From Corticium candelabrum (lineage: Eukaryota > Porifera > Homoscleromorpha > Homosclerophorida > Plakinidae), in NCBI RefSeq assembly GCF_963422355.1, contig NC_085095.1:3382009-3446008 (forward strand): 64,000 bases of DNA. The letters are read 5' to 3'. Every line of letters begins with the position of its first letter. Within the stretch, counting starts at the first letter, position 1. The notes beneath the pieces were generated by a model. It searched no databases and was not told where the DNA came from. It was given only the letters and a program-made list of their open reading frames with translations. Both the position numbers and the translations under genes were made by a program. Positions 10,082 to 20,672 of the stretch are shown in pieces.

Positions 10082-11330
10082 GTGGTGTAAGATGTCATCT
10101 GGTGTGTGTATCAGAATCGTTAAAACGTTTTAGGGCAGTATGTGTTCCGAACTCCAAGTGGTATGCCCTGGGAACTGCCAACATGAGCACAACGTCTGAG
10201 TATATATCTTGTGTTTGGGTGTGTCATCCATGTGTTTCAGCATATTGAACCAATTATATTAATCATAGTATTTGCTATGTAATAGTTTTAATGATATTCT
10301 TGCCTGTTTGTGTATAATAAAATATTAAAGTTGTTGTTATGGAAACGAGATAGTAAAGATTCAGAATTTATCACTGAGCACGGCAATATATGGTGCTAGG
10401 TGGTTTGCGCATACGGGGATTTTATAAGAATATATTCACATTTAAAGCAGACGAGATCCAGACTCGCCATTCAAAGTCGACATGGAAGTAGGCACATGCT
10501 TCTGTATTCGAGGAACAAATGGCTTACCGTGTTCTCTCAGTTAACAGTTGCCTTGCACTTTTTCGAATGGTTTCCTGAATTCCATTCCAACTCTACACCA
10601 ATCCTTTCCCAGACTGTTTTACCTCATAGCCCTAGGAAACAATCAAACATGGATTATAATTTCTATGCCTCAGTATCCCAAAAGTTTGATGAAAAACTCC
10701 AGACAAGATCAATGAACACTAAGTGTTCCCAAACATTTCAGCTAAGGTCACACCAAGTCCTCCCTATAATGATAAAAGAACTGCAAAGGTGGAGTATATC
10801 TTTTCAATACACAATCAATTGTCCTTGTTCTTTCTCCCCTAAAATCTCTCATGGAAGGCCAAGTAACAGGCCTCCATTCTAGGGGAGTATTAGTTACTAT
10901 TATAGCAGCAAGCTCTGAAGGCGATTCTCGTACCAAGCAAGGATGCTATTCTTTCGTGTGCGGTAGTCCTGTGGCTAATGTCGTTTTGACATTTTGACAT
11001 ACATAGACATTGCGAATGATAATGGATAATGGGCGTGCCAAAGGAGTACTAGAAGAATCTTGGCGCTGCTCTGTTTCTGCAAAAATTGAGTTGGCGTTAC
11101 ACGCAGCGCCACAGTGCCAGATGGGCACACCTTGCTGACTGTAGGAAATCGGTTTGAAATAAGTATACGGGACCTACTGCAAATATCATCCTACCTTGCC
11201 ACTCCTTACAATTCATTACTTAGTTTATAAAAGGTTTTAACTGCTATTCCCGAATTTAAAAACCAGATACAACAACAAACATAGCCCAAACATAGGTCTT
11301 TCGGTAAAGACGGGCTTCTTCACAGGGAAT
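9916..11330. repeat. composite repeat, part A, copy 2
   Basis: This is the partner of 5070-6495. A 160-residue open frame at 10400-10882 lies inside this repeat. The matching part of the first copy has stops and indels, so the frame is not taken as a gene. Confidence 0.7.
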
Positions 11331-12000
11331 GTGACACCAAACCAGTCTAACCCAACATGTGTTATGCATGGGTTTCTGTGAATCGATTTCGTAAAACCCA
11401 TAGAAAACACGACATGAAACGTTCTAAACACAAAATGGGTTTTAGTCAACGCATGCGCAGCTGGTTATTGCTGCTCAAGAAACACAGAATAGCTAGAATT
11501 CGTAGACATTTATAGTTTGTACTCGCCTATTCTACGTAACTATATAATGGAGCTCTGCAGACCGGGTATGTGTCTACGCGTACACGAAAGCGCGTAAGTC
11601 ATTTCCAAAACCTGTCGGAAAACTGCAAAAAAACTTATGAAACAAGCAAAAACTACAATTGTTGCTATCAAATCATATTATAGTTGCGTGCCAAAGTTGC
11701 ATATCGCTTAGTTGGCTCAAACAGTGACAGAAATGCAGATATACGTCCCTACAAAGGATTGTTTCTGTGTGTTGTACTGATTCTAGATCGTCCTAATCGT
11801 GTTCATGCATTGGCAGATGAAATCCAGCAGTTGTGATCGATGGATCTGTCATCGCGATCGAGATGTGTACCTCCAACAAAATATAACTACCAAATCCATG
11901 TTTGCAGCTAGTGAATTCGACAAACCAGCTGCAGCAGCCAAGGCTCATACAAGCAGACCGTTCTACATAGGAAAGGAAGATCCTAAGTGACACGATTTGT
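11331..12000. other. stretch with no recognisable gene
   Basis: No family is recognised. Short complementary frames at 11793-11993 are open on both strands but match nothing I know. Confidence 0.4.
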
Positions 12001-12015
12001 ATGTATGTATGTATG

Positions 12016-12079
<64 letters not shown>
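12001..12079. repeat. (GTAT)n-(AT)n microsatellite
   Basis: About 20 bases of GTAT repeat pass into about 60 bases of pure AT repeat. Confidence 0.95.
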
Positions 12080-12080
<1 letters not shown>

Positions 12081-12195
12081 TCAAAGAGAGCCAATCACGT
12101 ACAGAGCCCACCTGAATTAAATGGCAAGTAAACTAATACTTCGCTAGTGACCCTAAATCCATTTGTTGTGTACGCTACTACATGCACATCTCGGA

Positions 12196-12450
12196 CTACC
12201 GCCGTTCACTGCATACAAGTATGTAGGGCATGAAAGCACGCAGGGCATGGAAGCACGCAGGGCATGCAAGTAGTATGCTTATCATAGGAATGCTCACATA
12301 CTTCCGTGGTCGACCGCTACTTGCAGTTATAGCCAGTCGTTCTAAAGTGGCTTCCAATATAACCAGAAGCTGGTTTATCATGGAATGCAACTGTAAGAGA
12401 TTGTCTATTTTTGGGATGGACGGAGTATCGACTACAGCATTGTTTATCAC
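12196..12450 (-). pseudogene. N-terminal piece of the integrase-core family
   Basis: The 84-codon minus-strand frame includes LQLHSMINQLLVILEATLE and SSGRPRKYVSIPMISILL. This resembles the helical N-terminus and GRPR-type linker that precede the helix-turn-helix and integrase core in this family. The equivalent stretch of the first copy (about 7090-7300) is more broken. Upstream of 12108 the integrase core itself is absent. Confidence 0.4.
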
Positions 12451-12624
12451 AAATGTCAGAAATTCTCATCATTCTTCTAGCCTGAATATACGATGCGACC
12501 TGATCGATCTACATGTGGTACAAGCCCACTCCACGGAGTACTGCTCCAAAGCACAGCAGTTTCCTCCAGTTTGTCGATGAACGTGCGTAGTATCTAGTAT
12601 AGTTGATTAGAAATATGTTGTAAT

Positions 12625-12790
12625 AACTCAGGGAAATCTAGCGCGGCAGTTTTTACAAAATCCAGGGCGATAGATATACCAAATCTAGCGCGGTCGTTTG
12701 TACCATTCCATCTAGCATAGCAGTTTTTACTATTCAAGTGTGCTGGTTTTATCATTATAGCGTGGTGAATTCTAGCGCGGTTTTCCAGCA
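12625..12790. repeat. degenerate tandem array, about 25-bp unit, copy 2
   Basis: It has the same diverged units (ATCTAGCGCGG..GTTTTTAC) as 7475-7640. Confidence 0.6.
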
Positions 12791-13007
12791 AACGGTAGGT
12801 CATATCGAACCAGCTGTTGTAGGAGCCGTCCAGATACACAACCTTAACTGTTACAGGTTTTCTTCAAGACTGGGAATATCCAACCCAACGTGGACAGCAG
12901 CACAAGCCCGGGCATTAGCTATACCGAGCCCCAAAAGTAGCACATCAGCATCAAGCAACACCAACGGCAGGTGCAGGAGCTGCTGACGCCGTCATTCACA
13001 CTCCAAT

Positions 13008-13470
13008 ACCACCCGCCCTTAGATAAACGTTATCAATCAGTATTGGCAAGATAATTAAAAGAACTCTCCGTAAATATATTTAACAAAAAAATTCCTACCA
13101 CATACATATAAAGAACTGTATAACGAGTCTTAGTAAGCAGTTAGAAATACAGCAGCAAAAATGGATTGGAAAACATCACCGATGTATTGTTGAATCCAAA
13201 AATACTAATTGATGAAAAAATTTATGAATTGCAGCCATTCAGATCTTAGCATGCCAAATTGGCAAATGAGATCATCATAGAAATTAATGTAGTTGGCAAG
13301 AATGCATGGCACAAATTCACAAGTATCGCCTGTTTCTATTATTTATCGATAACAAATAACAAAGGCTTCCCGAACAGATCTACATGTGACTCTAGCAGGC
13401 ACTACATGCCTAGATTGTAAGCCACTCGAACTTGTATTGTGTTTTGACAGCTGAAGTTAATAAGTTACTG
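13008..13470. repeat. X module
   Basis: This runs from TTAGATAAACGTTATCA to the LTR head at 13471. It is similar to the tandem units at 7850-9380 and is again followed directly by the TGTTGG LTR. Confidence 0.7.
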
Positions 13471-13685
13471 TGTTGGCATATTTCATGAGTACAGTAATTA
13501 GGATAGGTTGAGGTGACTACAGTAGGCGATACTAATAGCTACCACATAACATAAGGTGTACACGCATTGGTGTTTAGTCACTCCTCCGACTACTACTTGT
13601 GGTAGTATTGCTTCGGGTATTGTGGGTTGTTTGTAACACCACCTTACAACTTTAGTTCTACTGTGTGTCTTGGAGAAACACAACA
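13471..13685 (+). repeat. Ty3/Gypsy-like LTR (copy 3)
   Basis: This 215-base LTR has TGTTGG...CACAACA termini. It is followed at 13689 by GGGCGACGAGG, a mutated form of the primer-binding-type site. Confidence 0.65.
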
Positions 13686-13688
13686 GAT

Positions 13689-14215
13689 TGGGCGACGAGG
13701 ATCGCGGAACACGCAGTGACAACTGTCCAGATGGGAAAATTGAAACCGTTCCATCAGAAACACGGTGATTGGGCGACTTATGAAGAGTGGTTAGATCAAC
13801 ATTCGGTGGAAATGACATCAACGTTGCAGTTACAGACGGGGAAAAAGCAGTCTACCGAATAGGCATGAAGAAAGTACCGATTTTCTTGACGCTCATAGGC
13901 GGCAGATAATACAGCCTGCTACGAGATTTGGTAGCACCGACAAAGCCGGCTAAAAAGCGCTACCTGGATTTGGCGAAGGCGGTAAAGGAGCACTTCCAGG
14001 CCAACTCAGTAATGATTGCGGAACAATTGAAATTCCAGCAAAGAAAGCAAACAGCGAAGGAATCTGTTACTGAGTATGTTGCTGAACTAAGAAAATAGTG
14101 TACAGGCTAGGAATAACAGTCTAAGTCTCAGAAGAGACAAAGTGTTATTCCTAGCGGCTGATCTTCCTGCAAAGGCCCAGCTGTTGAACCAAACACAATA
14201 CAATGGATCATATGG
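13689..14215 (+). pseudogene. Ty3/Gypsy gag remnant
   Basis: Pieces in shifted frames give DWATYEEWLDQHSVE, then YSLLRDLVAPTKPAKKRYLD, then LKFQQRKQTAKESVTEYVAE, and a decayed LRDKV-type end near 14140. This is the typical order of a metazoan Ty3/Gypsy Gag capsid region (WxxYxExxxxxF, then LRDLxxPxKP, then F..R.Q...Esv.eYva.LR). There are in-frame stops and at least two frameshifts. No protease or reverse transcriptase follows. Confidence 0.65.
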
Positions 14216-15030
14216 ATGCAGTGATAGTTGCTTGCAAGCATCCATTTTTATTGCTTTACACTTGTCGACTTATTTAATCTGTTTGTAGCGATGTCTTCAT
14301 CCTGGAAGCAGAGTTGAGTACACTCAAGTCTATCCATATGGTCATTACGAGCTGCAAACGATGCAGTCAATCGACCTTCATGTTTAACAAGTTGACGATA
14401 CAGGAGCTCGTGTAGGTCAATTTGATTATACACATTGTATATCTATTAAACAAGCTTTTTGTTAAAGGTGTGTAGAGTAAAGGGCAGATCAGTTTTCTGC
14501 CAATTACTAAGTGTTCCAGATGATATACCAATTGACTATATCAAGGGCGTACCTAATAGCGTCACAGGTGCCATGAGCCCCAGATTCATGGGCGTGTCAA
14601 TTTGAAGATGTGTAGACTCTTCAGAATTCAGATTACTGGCTTGCCCACGACTTTCTCATTCATCATAATTTAGTAGTGAGCTTGGTTGACTTAGCAATTC
14701 GTATTACAGTAAATTTACAGGAGAAGCACTTACAGCTGGCTCTACGCATTTCTATCTGACACGCAATCAGTTTGGAATCAATGGAAATCTCCGCACGATC
14801 AGCAGAGCACGCGCCGAACGCGCAACGTACAGAGCACGCGCCACCGCGGCCACGCGAGTCACCACCGAATTCGTTTGTTGCAGTGATAGCTGGTATTATG
14901 GAGAGTAGTGTACCGCTCGTGGACAGTATAATACTGACTATACTCTCACACACGTTGCTAGAGTAGCTTGCTTTAACTTTTTTTCTTTGCGAGTTATGAT
15001 GAAAGTAGTTTCGCACTGTCTAAACACTGA
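14216..15030. other. stretch with no recognisable gene
   Basis: A GC-richer patch lies at 14790-14880. Short open frames are present but no family is recognised. Confidence 0.4.
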
Positions 15031-15039
15031 AACACGACT

Positions 15040-15365
15040 GTTAATGCAGATTCGTTGAGAACTGTTTGCAATGCGTACGGTGAAGACTTTGACCATGAGC
15101 GATTCAAAGCTCAACTAGAACTTTTTAGTCAAGAAGACAAACACAAATAAAGCAATGACCTCAATTTCAAAATACATCAGAAGCATTAAATGACATGGAA
15201 GAGGAATGGAATCAGCTGCCACCAGGAATAATAGATTTGTTCAACATATAAAAATCTCTATTATCAAAATGCATGCGGTGAGGTCTACAAACTACTGAAA
15301 CGTACCTTGACATTAATAGCTTCTCGTCGACATCTTCTGAGCGATCTTGGTAGGCTGGGAAGCAT
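15040..15365 (+). pseudogene. possible hAT C-terminal remnant
   Basis: The plus strand encodes NAYGEDFDHERFKAQLELF and, in another frame further on, STSSERSW. The first resembles the region before the hAT dimerisation domain (a DF..xRLxxQLxxF block). The second resembles its T.SERSFS core. The frames are broken in several places and the evidence is short, so this is tentative. Confidence 0.3.
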
Positions 15366-15533
15366 ATACGGCCAAGTAAAGTCTCTTGTAGAGCAAATTT
15401 CAATAGTCTCTTCAAGGAGGTTGTTGCTAGTTTAGTGCTTAGCATATAAGGTACCATTACTGCTCGCAACTTTGTGGCCCCCAATTCTATGATCCAAGGT
15501 ACGCGCCTGACTACATGGATGCAGTTATTGAAG

Positions 15534-15606
15534 GTATAAATTGAGCATAGAGTAGCACATATATCATTATTGATTGATATTTTTAATACTCTTCTAACCT
15601 TATTTT

Positions 15607-15668
<62 letters not shown>
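15534..15668 (+). other. intron-like (TA)n insertion inside the reverse-transcriptase homology
   Basis: The interrupted codons read GAA G / GT GGT GCA. Removing the GT-to-AG segment of 135 bases restores the ISGGAEFLG-like reading (here IEGGADILG) seen in the uninterrupted copy on the minus strand. The segment is mostly AT-rich and contains a (TA)n tract. Confidence 0.45.
15609..15667. repeat. (TA)n microsatellite
   Basis: About 59 bases of uninterrupted AT dinucleotides. Confidence 0.95.
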
Positions 15669-15669
<1 letters not shown>

Positions 15670-16769
15670 TGGTGCAGATATATTGGGCTCACCCATTTAT
15701 GGATCTGAACAGCATTATGACGAAGTTTTCCAAAAACACATTAACACGGTAACGAAAGCTCAAAACCATCTCATAGATATTGATAATCCCCAGATTGAAT
15801 TTCATCTTCTGCGCAGTTGTTGATCTCTTCCTAAGATCAAACATCTTCTGCGCACTGTTACCCCAGGAAAAGCAACACAGAAACGCTATTTTTCGATCAA
15901 TGCTTCCGACATTCACTAGAAATTTTGCCTCACTCGTCGCTTTCGGATGAAGCGTGGTGTCAAGCATCCCTGCCAATTACTCTTGGAGGTATAGGATTAC
16001 GTGAAGCACAAAGTGTCTCTCCTCTTGCATTTATTGGTAGTTGTAATTCTAGTCCAGATCTAGTCAAACGCCTCCTTTCTACTTCTGCTACTAAAGAATC
16101 TTCGGTACTTCTTTTGGATTGCGAGATGAGTTCCAAAGCAGCCTTTCTTCAGAAATTTGGTAGCCTTACATCAGACACTAATATTAACTCGGTAATTCAA
16201 CGTTCATTGCAAAAGCAAGTGGATACACGGAAGTTTGATTTATTGAAACAGTCTTCAACTATTCGTGACCACGCTAGACTAAACGCAATATCTGAACCAC
16301 ATGCAGGGGCATGGCTCACAGCCATTCCAAACCCAAATCTCGGGCTTGCTATGTCCAGGCATGAGTTCACTGTTGCTCTACGACTTCGGCTGGGTATTCC
16401 TCTTTTTCCGTCTCATCCAAACGCTGCACGCTGCCCTTGTGGTCAATTGATTGACAAGTTTGGTGATCATCTTCTCGGCTGTCGTAAGAACTCGTTGAGA
16501 TCAAAATGTCACGATGCTTTGAGGGACATCATCTATAATGCACTGTTGATACATGACAAAGGGACTTTACTAGAACAGAGATTTTCGTCACAGAATAACA
16601 ATCGCCTTGGTGATATTTACCATCCCAACTTTCTGTTTGAACGTCCTGCCTATTTTGACCTTGCCATCCGTAACACAGTCCAATTGAACTTTGTTGCAAA
16701 CAGTGCAAATTCTGCCGGTTCAGCTGCAGCAGCAGGTGAGCTAGGTTAGTAGTTTGTTATAAAATATAA

Positions 16770-16772
<3 letters not shown>

Positions 16773-16807
<35 letters not shown>

Positions 16808-16823
16808 GTATATATATATATAT
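16773..16823. repeat. (TA)n microsatellite
   Basis: TA repeat with one CG interruption. It separates two unrelated retrotransposon fragments. Confidence 0.95.
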
Positions 16824-17524
16824 GGCTAAAGGCAGCGAATCTTCCTGCTGCAACTGAGGGACTGGTTGTTGTTGCTCAAGACCAAGCTATTCGGACTCGG
16901 TATTATGAAGGCAAGATTCTACATTGTGATGTCAGTCCTACTAGCCTCATGTGTAGCAATGTAGGGCTGGAAACAGTCGACCACATTGTGGCAGGTTGTA
17001 GTGCTTTGGCACTGATGGACTACACTGATCGACACAATCAGGTGGCCTCCATAATTCACTGGAATGTTTGTCGCCATTTTTGGGTTTCAGTGGAGAGCAG
17101 ATGGTACCGGCATCATCCTGATAGGCTTGCGGAGACGGATGACATTACTATGTGGTGGGATACCACAATTCCCACTGCCAAGATCAAAGCCAATCGTCCA
17201 GACATATGTCTCAGAAATAAGAAGACAAACACTTGTCTTCTTATTGTCTTCTTATTGATATCAACTGTCCTGCTGATGGCAACATTGGTAAAGAAACATG
17301 CTGAGAAGTTGGCGAAGTACAGCGACTTGCGAGTGGAGATAAGCCGCATGTGGCATTGTCGAACACTGGTGGTTCCGGTGGTCTTGGGAGCTTTGGGCAC
17401 AGTGCACGCAGGTATTGCACAGTGGCTGGACATTATTCCAGGTCGTCGCAACCAGCAGCAATTACAGAAAACAGTGCTTCTGGGATCTACTCGGATCCTT
17501 CGTAAAGTCATGTCTTCTTTCTAG
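16823..17524 (+). pseudogene. R2/R4-like endonuclease-type retrotransposon C-terminal fragment
   Basis: The frame opens at the (TA)n boundary and reads WLKAANLPAATEG, AAQDQAIRTR-type, then VDHIVAGCSALAL, DRHNQVASIIHWNVCRHF and NRPDICLRNKKTNTC. It ends with KYSDLRVEISRMWHC, VVPVVLGALG and LLGSTRILRKV. This is the C-terminal zinc-finger plus restriction-like endonuclease region common to R2/R4/Dong-type non-LTR elements. The first cysteine pair of the zinc finger is lost. An 11-base tandem duplication (17235-17245 and 17246-17256) followed by a one-base change near 17290 puts about 13 codons out of frame across the second half of the endonuclease core, yet leaves the frame open. It is inactive and 5'-truncated. 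Confidence 0.65.
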
Positions 17525-17621
17525 ACAGCAATGATGGTCTAAGTACTTCTGAAGCAGTGTTTGCTTCCGGTACTTGTAATAGACTTTACAAACCAGACTG
17601 ATCTGGTTGAGCACGACATTT

Positions 17622-17628
<7 letters not shown>
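17525..17628. other. short spacer without a gene
   Basis: Sequence between the retrotransposon fragment and the next (TA)n tract. Confidence 0.4.

Positions 17629-17693
<65 letters not shown>
17629..17693. repeat. (TA)n microsatellite
   Basis: About 65 bases of TA. It immediately precedes the next retrotransposon coding stretch, which reads open through it. Confidence 0.95.
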
Positions 17694-17694
<1 letters not shown>

Positions 17695-18623
17695 CGTCTC
17701 ACGTTGAGAGAGAGGATCAGGTATCGGAGATAACAATTCCTGGAGAGCTTGACTGTCGTAGCATTCTATCCACACTTCTTCCAGATAATCAAGATCTACA
17801 AATTCGTAAAATGACTCAAAAAGAAATACAACGATTACTAGATGTCTCACTCAGTCTTCACATCCAAGACAGTACTCCCAGCATAAGAGATAAGGCTCGT
17901 CTGAACGCAATTTCAACCCCACACTCCGGATCATGGCTGCGGGCATTACCCAACACAAATCTCGGCCTCGTCATGTCTCGGGAGGAATTCCTGGTTGCTC
18001 TGCGTCTTCGCCTCGGTATTGCTGTTTTCCCCTCTTCTCCACTTCTTGTTCGGTGTCCATGCGGTCAAGTAATTGACAAATTTGGAGACCATGTTCTTGG
18101 TTGTGGTTCTGGGCCGCTTCGCTTGAAGCGCCACAATGCTCTATGTGATATTCTGTATCGATATCTGCTAGTGGATAATGCTGGGTCTCGTAGAGAACAG
18201 TGTTTCTCCAGCGAAAGTAACGACAGGCCTGGAGACGTCTTCCACCCGGATTTCTTACAAGGAAAAGCTGCTTTTTTTGACATCTCAGTTAGAAATTCTT
18301 TTACCAATCATTTCATCAACAGTTGCTCTACCAAAGCAGGAGCTGCCGCCGAAGCTGGCGAAGTTCAGAAAGACCTTCGCTACGATTCAGACGTCACAAG
18401 CGCAGGAGCCAGTTTTTACCCTATGATTGTTGAGACATATGGAACATGGTCCACATACAGCTTGGAGATCATAAAAGTGATTGCAAGGAAAACTTCAGTT
18501 TTGAACAAATTACCTGTTAGCAGAATAGTATGTAACATACATGAACAACTAGCAGTACGACTTTGGCAGTATAATGCCAGGATGGTTTTGGACAGGCTAC
18601 ATTTGGTCTGTCATGGAGAGTAA
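17694..18623 (+). pseudogene. endonuclease-type non-LTR retrotransposon, 3' part (copy 2, open)
   Basis: An uninterrupted frame of about 309 codons corresponds to the C-terminal third of the protein at 52299-54947. It contains SIRDKARLNAIS, SGSWLRALPNTNLGLVMS, the zinc motif CPCGQVIDKFGDHVLGC, then LKRHNALCDIL and RPGDVFHPDFLQGKAAFFDI (endonuclease-like), and ends with LWQYNARMVLDRL before TAA at 18621. The reverse-transcriptase core is absent: the coding sequence simply begins at the (TA)n tract. An A-rich tail (18654-18672) and another (TA)n tract follow the stop, as in the minus-strand copy. It is truncated but has kept its frame, so it is either young or recently duplicated. Confidence 0.7.
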
Positions 18624-18654
18624 AATAAAATATATATATAAAGAAAAAAATTTA

Positions 18655-18704
<50 letters not shown>
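18624..18704 (+). repeat. A-rich retrotransposon tail plus (TA)n tract
   Basis: After the stop codon there is a short AT-rich stretch, a run of A (18654-18672) and then (TA)n to 18704. The order stop, poly(A), (TA)n mirrors the minus-strand copy at 52188-52298. Confidence 0.8.
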
Positions 18705-18705
<1 letters not shown>

Positions 18706-19338
18706 GTAGCAACAGAGTTCCACCATGTTACGCTGTACTTCATGCTTCCATTGGTTCAACCACCATATTTGCCAGTTGATCACTTTTATCATTTTACTAT
18801 TCTGTTGTCGGAGTCAACAGAAAGTGAAGTAAAATCAACAGGCATTCTTTTGAATTTTTTGTTTATAAAATGGAGTCTCTTTACGGTCGGTATAATTTAA
18901 GGGTTTTCCTAGTTAATATGATTACTGATTATCTCTATTCCGCAGGTTTCCCTGCCATGACAATGAATGTACACAGTCTTACCCACCTATCTCAACAGGT
19001 GCTAAACATCGGACCTTTGTAGTTCAATTCTACGTTTCCATTTGAGAATATGCTCAACGAAATTGGCTATCTGTACTCCAGCACTAGGAATGTAGTAGAT
19101 CAGAAATGGCATTGATGCATATATATACTAGCTAGCTAGCCATTTTATGATGAATCTGAGGGACTTGTAAGAAATATATTGTAGTGAATATAGAAAATAT
19201 AGATATGGGTTTGTTGTCTTTCAGATTGTTGATAACTTTCTGCTAAGGCAGCAGTTGTCAAGATGCAAATTATCTTTGGATGATGTCATTGATAACTTTA
19301 ATGTGCATTTGCGCCTTCGTAGGCATCGATCTGTCAGG
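18705..19338 (+). pseudogene. CACTA-type (DUF4218) transposon gene fragment with introns
   Basis: Three blocks look like consecutive exons. Block one (about 18745-18886) reads YLPVDHFYHFTILLSES and ends with a SLYG-type junction. Block two (from about 18946) reads FPAMTMNVHSLTHLSQQ, VLNIGPL, then STFPFENMLNEIGYLY. Block three (19217-19337) reads IVDNFLLRQQLSRCKLSLDD. The MTMNVHSLTHL...GPL...FPFEN order is the DUF4218 region that accompanies CACTA/EnSpm-like transposases. Junctions fit GT...AG: GTCGGT to CCGCAG, GTAAGA to TTTCAG, and donor GTACGT. A stop replaces the usual tryptophan after GPL and another follows, so the fragment is decayed. Confidence 0.5.
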
Positions 19339-19404
19339 TACGTAAATGATATATTTTGTAAAATAAGGGTAATGCAAAAATTATATCTGCGTGCAACTTA
19401 ATAG

Positions 19405-19720
19405 ATTGTAGATAACGTGTTTGCTCGGTTTTGTCGCACTACTCTTCGTGTCCCACGTTTCCGCGCTGGTGAAGCGGTTGCGAGTGAACTAGCATTACAG
19501 TAACGTCTGAATTCGGACTGATTTATGACGGAAGTAAAGTACATGGACGAGTGCGGAGTGCAAAAGTGTTATGGGTGAAAACAAGGAACAACAGCAACAA
19601 CAGCTTGTCGGAGCACTGGTTTCAGTATTAGAACCGTTTGACAACGGCGACTTGGAGCTGTGGCTAAGAGACTTCAGCTTTGCGCTCTTGCGAATAACTA
19701 GAAAGTGAAGAAGCAGTCTC
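19405..19720 (+). repeat. Y module with short coding start (copy 1)
   Basis: Shared sequence includes GTGTCCCACGTTTCCGCGCT and, at 19570, ATGGGTGAA followed by codons for QQLVGAL, then VLEPFDNGDLELWLRDFS. Stops follow soon after. Related copies are at 21925, 27440 and 35850. The ExFDxxDxxxWLxxF pattern is reminiscent of the start of Gag-like proteins, but I cannot assign it. Confidence 0.55.
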
Positions 19721-20390
19721 TATGAGGTAGCAATCAAACAACCAAAGATGACGAAATAGTGTCACTGGCTCCAGTTTCTAAATGCTTTAAAAGACGGAGA
19801 TGCTATCGGTAAGTAAAATCATGTTTTATGCAATCAACAACACGATCTGACATATAAACATAAACACTTGCAATGTCCTATTCTTGATTTGCATTTATAG
19901 AACAAGACCTATGTGTTTCAAAAGTAGATCTTGCATCGATTTAGTGTTGCAACAGTCTTCATTTCTTTTCTTCTCCGTCTTTCTTCAAACTACTTGTCTT
20001 CTCTCCGTATTCCTTCTTCAAATTGTCGTTGCTCTCTCAATCTAGTTTCCGCGTATTTCATCTCTTTCAGACATTGTGAAACTATGTTAACTATTGCTGT
20101 CATTTGTCATTTCACAACTATTTATTCTTGACTTGTCAATATCTTTTTCTTTTTCCATTGTTCCTGGGCATCATTGCTGCTTACTTGATGGATGCTACTG
20201 CTGCAACTGTCAACGAGCAAGACGACTGACAAGCGGAAACTGAATACGAACGGTTTGGAGCTGAGACAGATTCCTCTCCTTCAATACATGAAAAGGGCTA
20301 TCCAACTTATTAGCTGTTTGCAACATCATCCCGGACACCAGAAAGTGTATCTAAACTACAAGAGGACACGTCGATGGGTTCTGTTGTAAA
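19721..20390. other. stretch with no recognisable gene
   Basis: A donor-like GTAAGT at 19812 and an acceptor-like TTTATAG near 19900 could bound an intron, but no protein family is recognised on either side. Confidence 0.3.
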
Positions 20391-20393
20391 ACG

Positions 20394-20672
20394 TTGTACA
20401 TAACCTATCTAAATCCCGGTACGACTATGACACATTTCGACTTTCACCTTGCTTTCACTAAGCAGCTGGTACAGTTATATAGTGAACGTCGATTTGGGCC
20501 ACAGCGTCGTCTTCCTACTCCTGCACCTGATCCAACTGCTGCTCCTGCCGCTGACCCGGTGACTGCACCTGCTCCTGTTGTGACAGCAGTTGCTCAGTCA
20601 CAATCTACTGAGAAGACATTGAACAAGGTGGATCAACTATCGTGGTGCCACAACGGGAGACACGAGTTGTGA
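20394..20672 (+). pseudogene. unidentified coding remnant, proline/alanine-rich C-terminus
   Basis: The frame reads TYLNPGTTMTHFDFHLAFTK, QLVQLYSERRFGPQ and then a Pro/Ala-rich tail. The first part vaguely resembles the region before the C-terminal finger of piggyBac-type transposases (a T..dFr..L...L block), but the match is too weak to rely on. Confidence 0.25.

Larger units (their letters stand above)
12108..13040. repeat. composite repeat, part B, copy 2
   Basis: This is the partner of 7008-7900. It carries the N-terminal integrase-core piece, the 25-bp degenerate array (12625-12790) and the V module (12810-13008). Confidence 0.7.
15473..16749 (+). pseudogene. endonuclease-type non-LTR retrotransposon, 3' part (copy 1)
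   Basis: This is a diverged copy of the minus-strand gene at 52299-54947. The reading runs CGPQFYDPRY, then GGADILGSPIYG, DIDNPQIEFHLLRSC (stop TGA near 15822), a frameshift near 15890, then an open stretch 15925-16749. That stretch carries SIRDH-type, AWLTAIPNPNLGLAMS, the CPCGQLIDKFGDHLLGC zinc motif and the endonuclease-like block RLGDIYHPNFLFERPAYFDL. The probable catalytic aspartate of HPDF is asparagine here. Between 15534 and 15668 the homology is interrupted by a GT...AG-bounded, (TA)n-filled stretch. The copy ends abruptly at 16749 before a second (TA)n tract. It is non-functional. Confidence 0.7.

Noticed and set aside
10400..10882. 160-codon plus-strand frame
   Set aside because: It lies within composite repeat part A. 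The homologous stretch near 5560-6040 has stops and indels, so the frame is not conserved.
17607..17693. Start codon upstream of a Tyr-Ile run leading into the retrotransposon frame
   Set aside because: The open frame through (TA)n is automatic because the repeat has no stop codons; it is not evidence for a real N-terminus.
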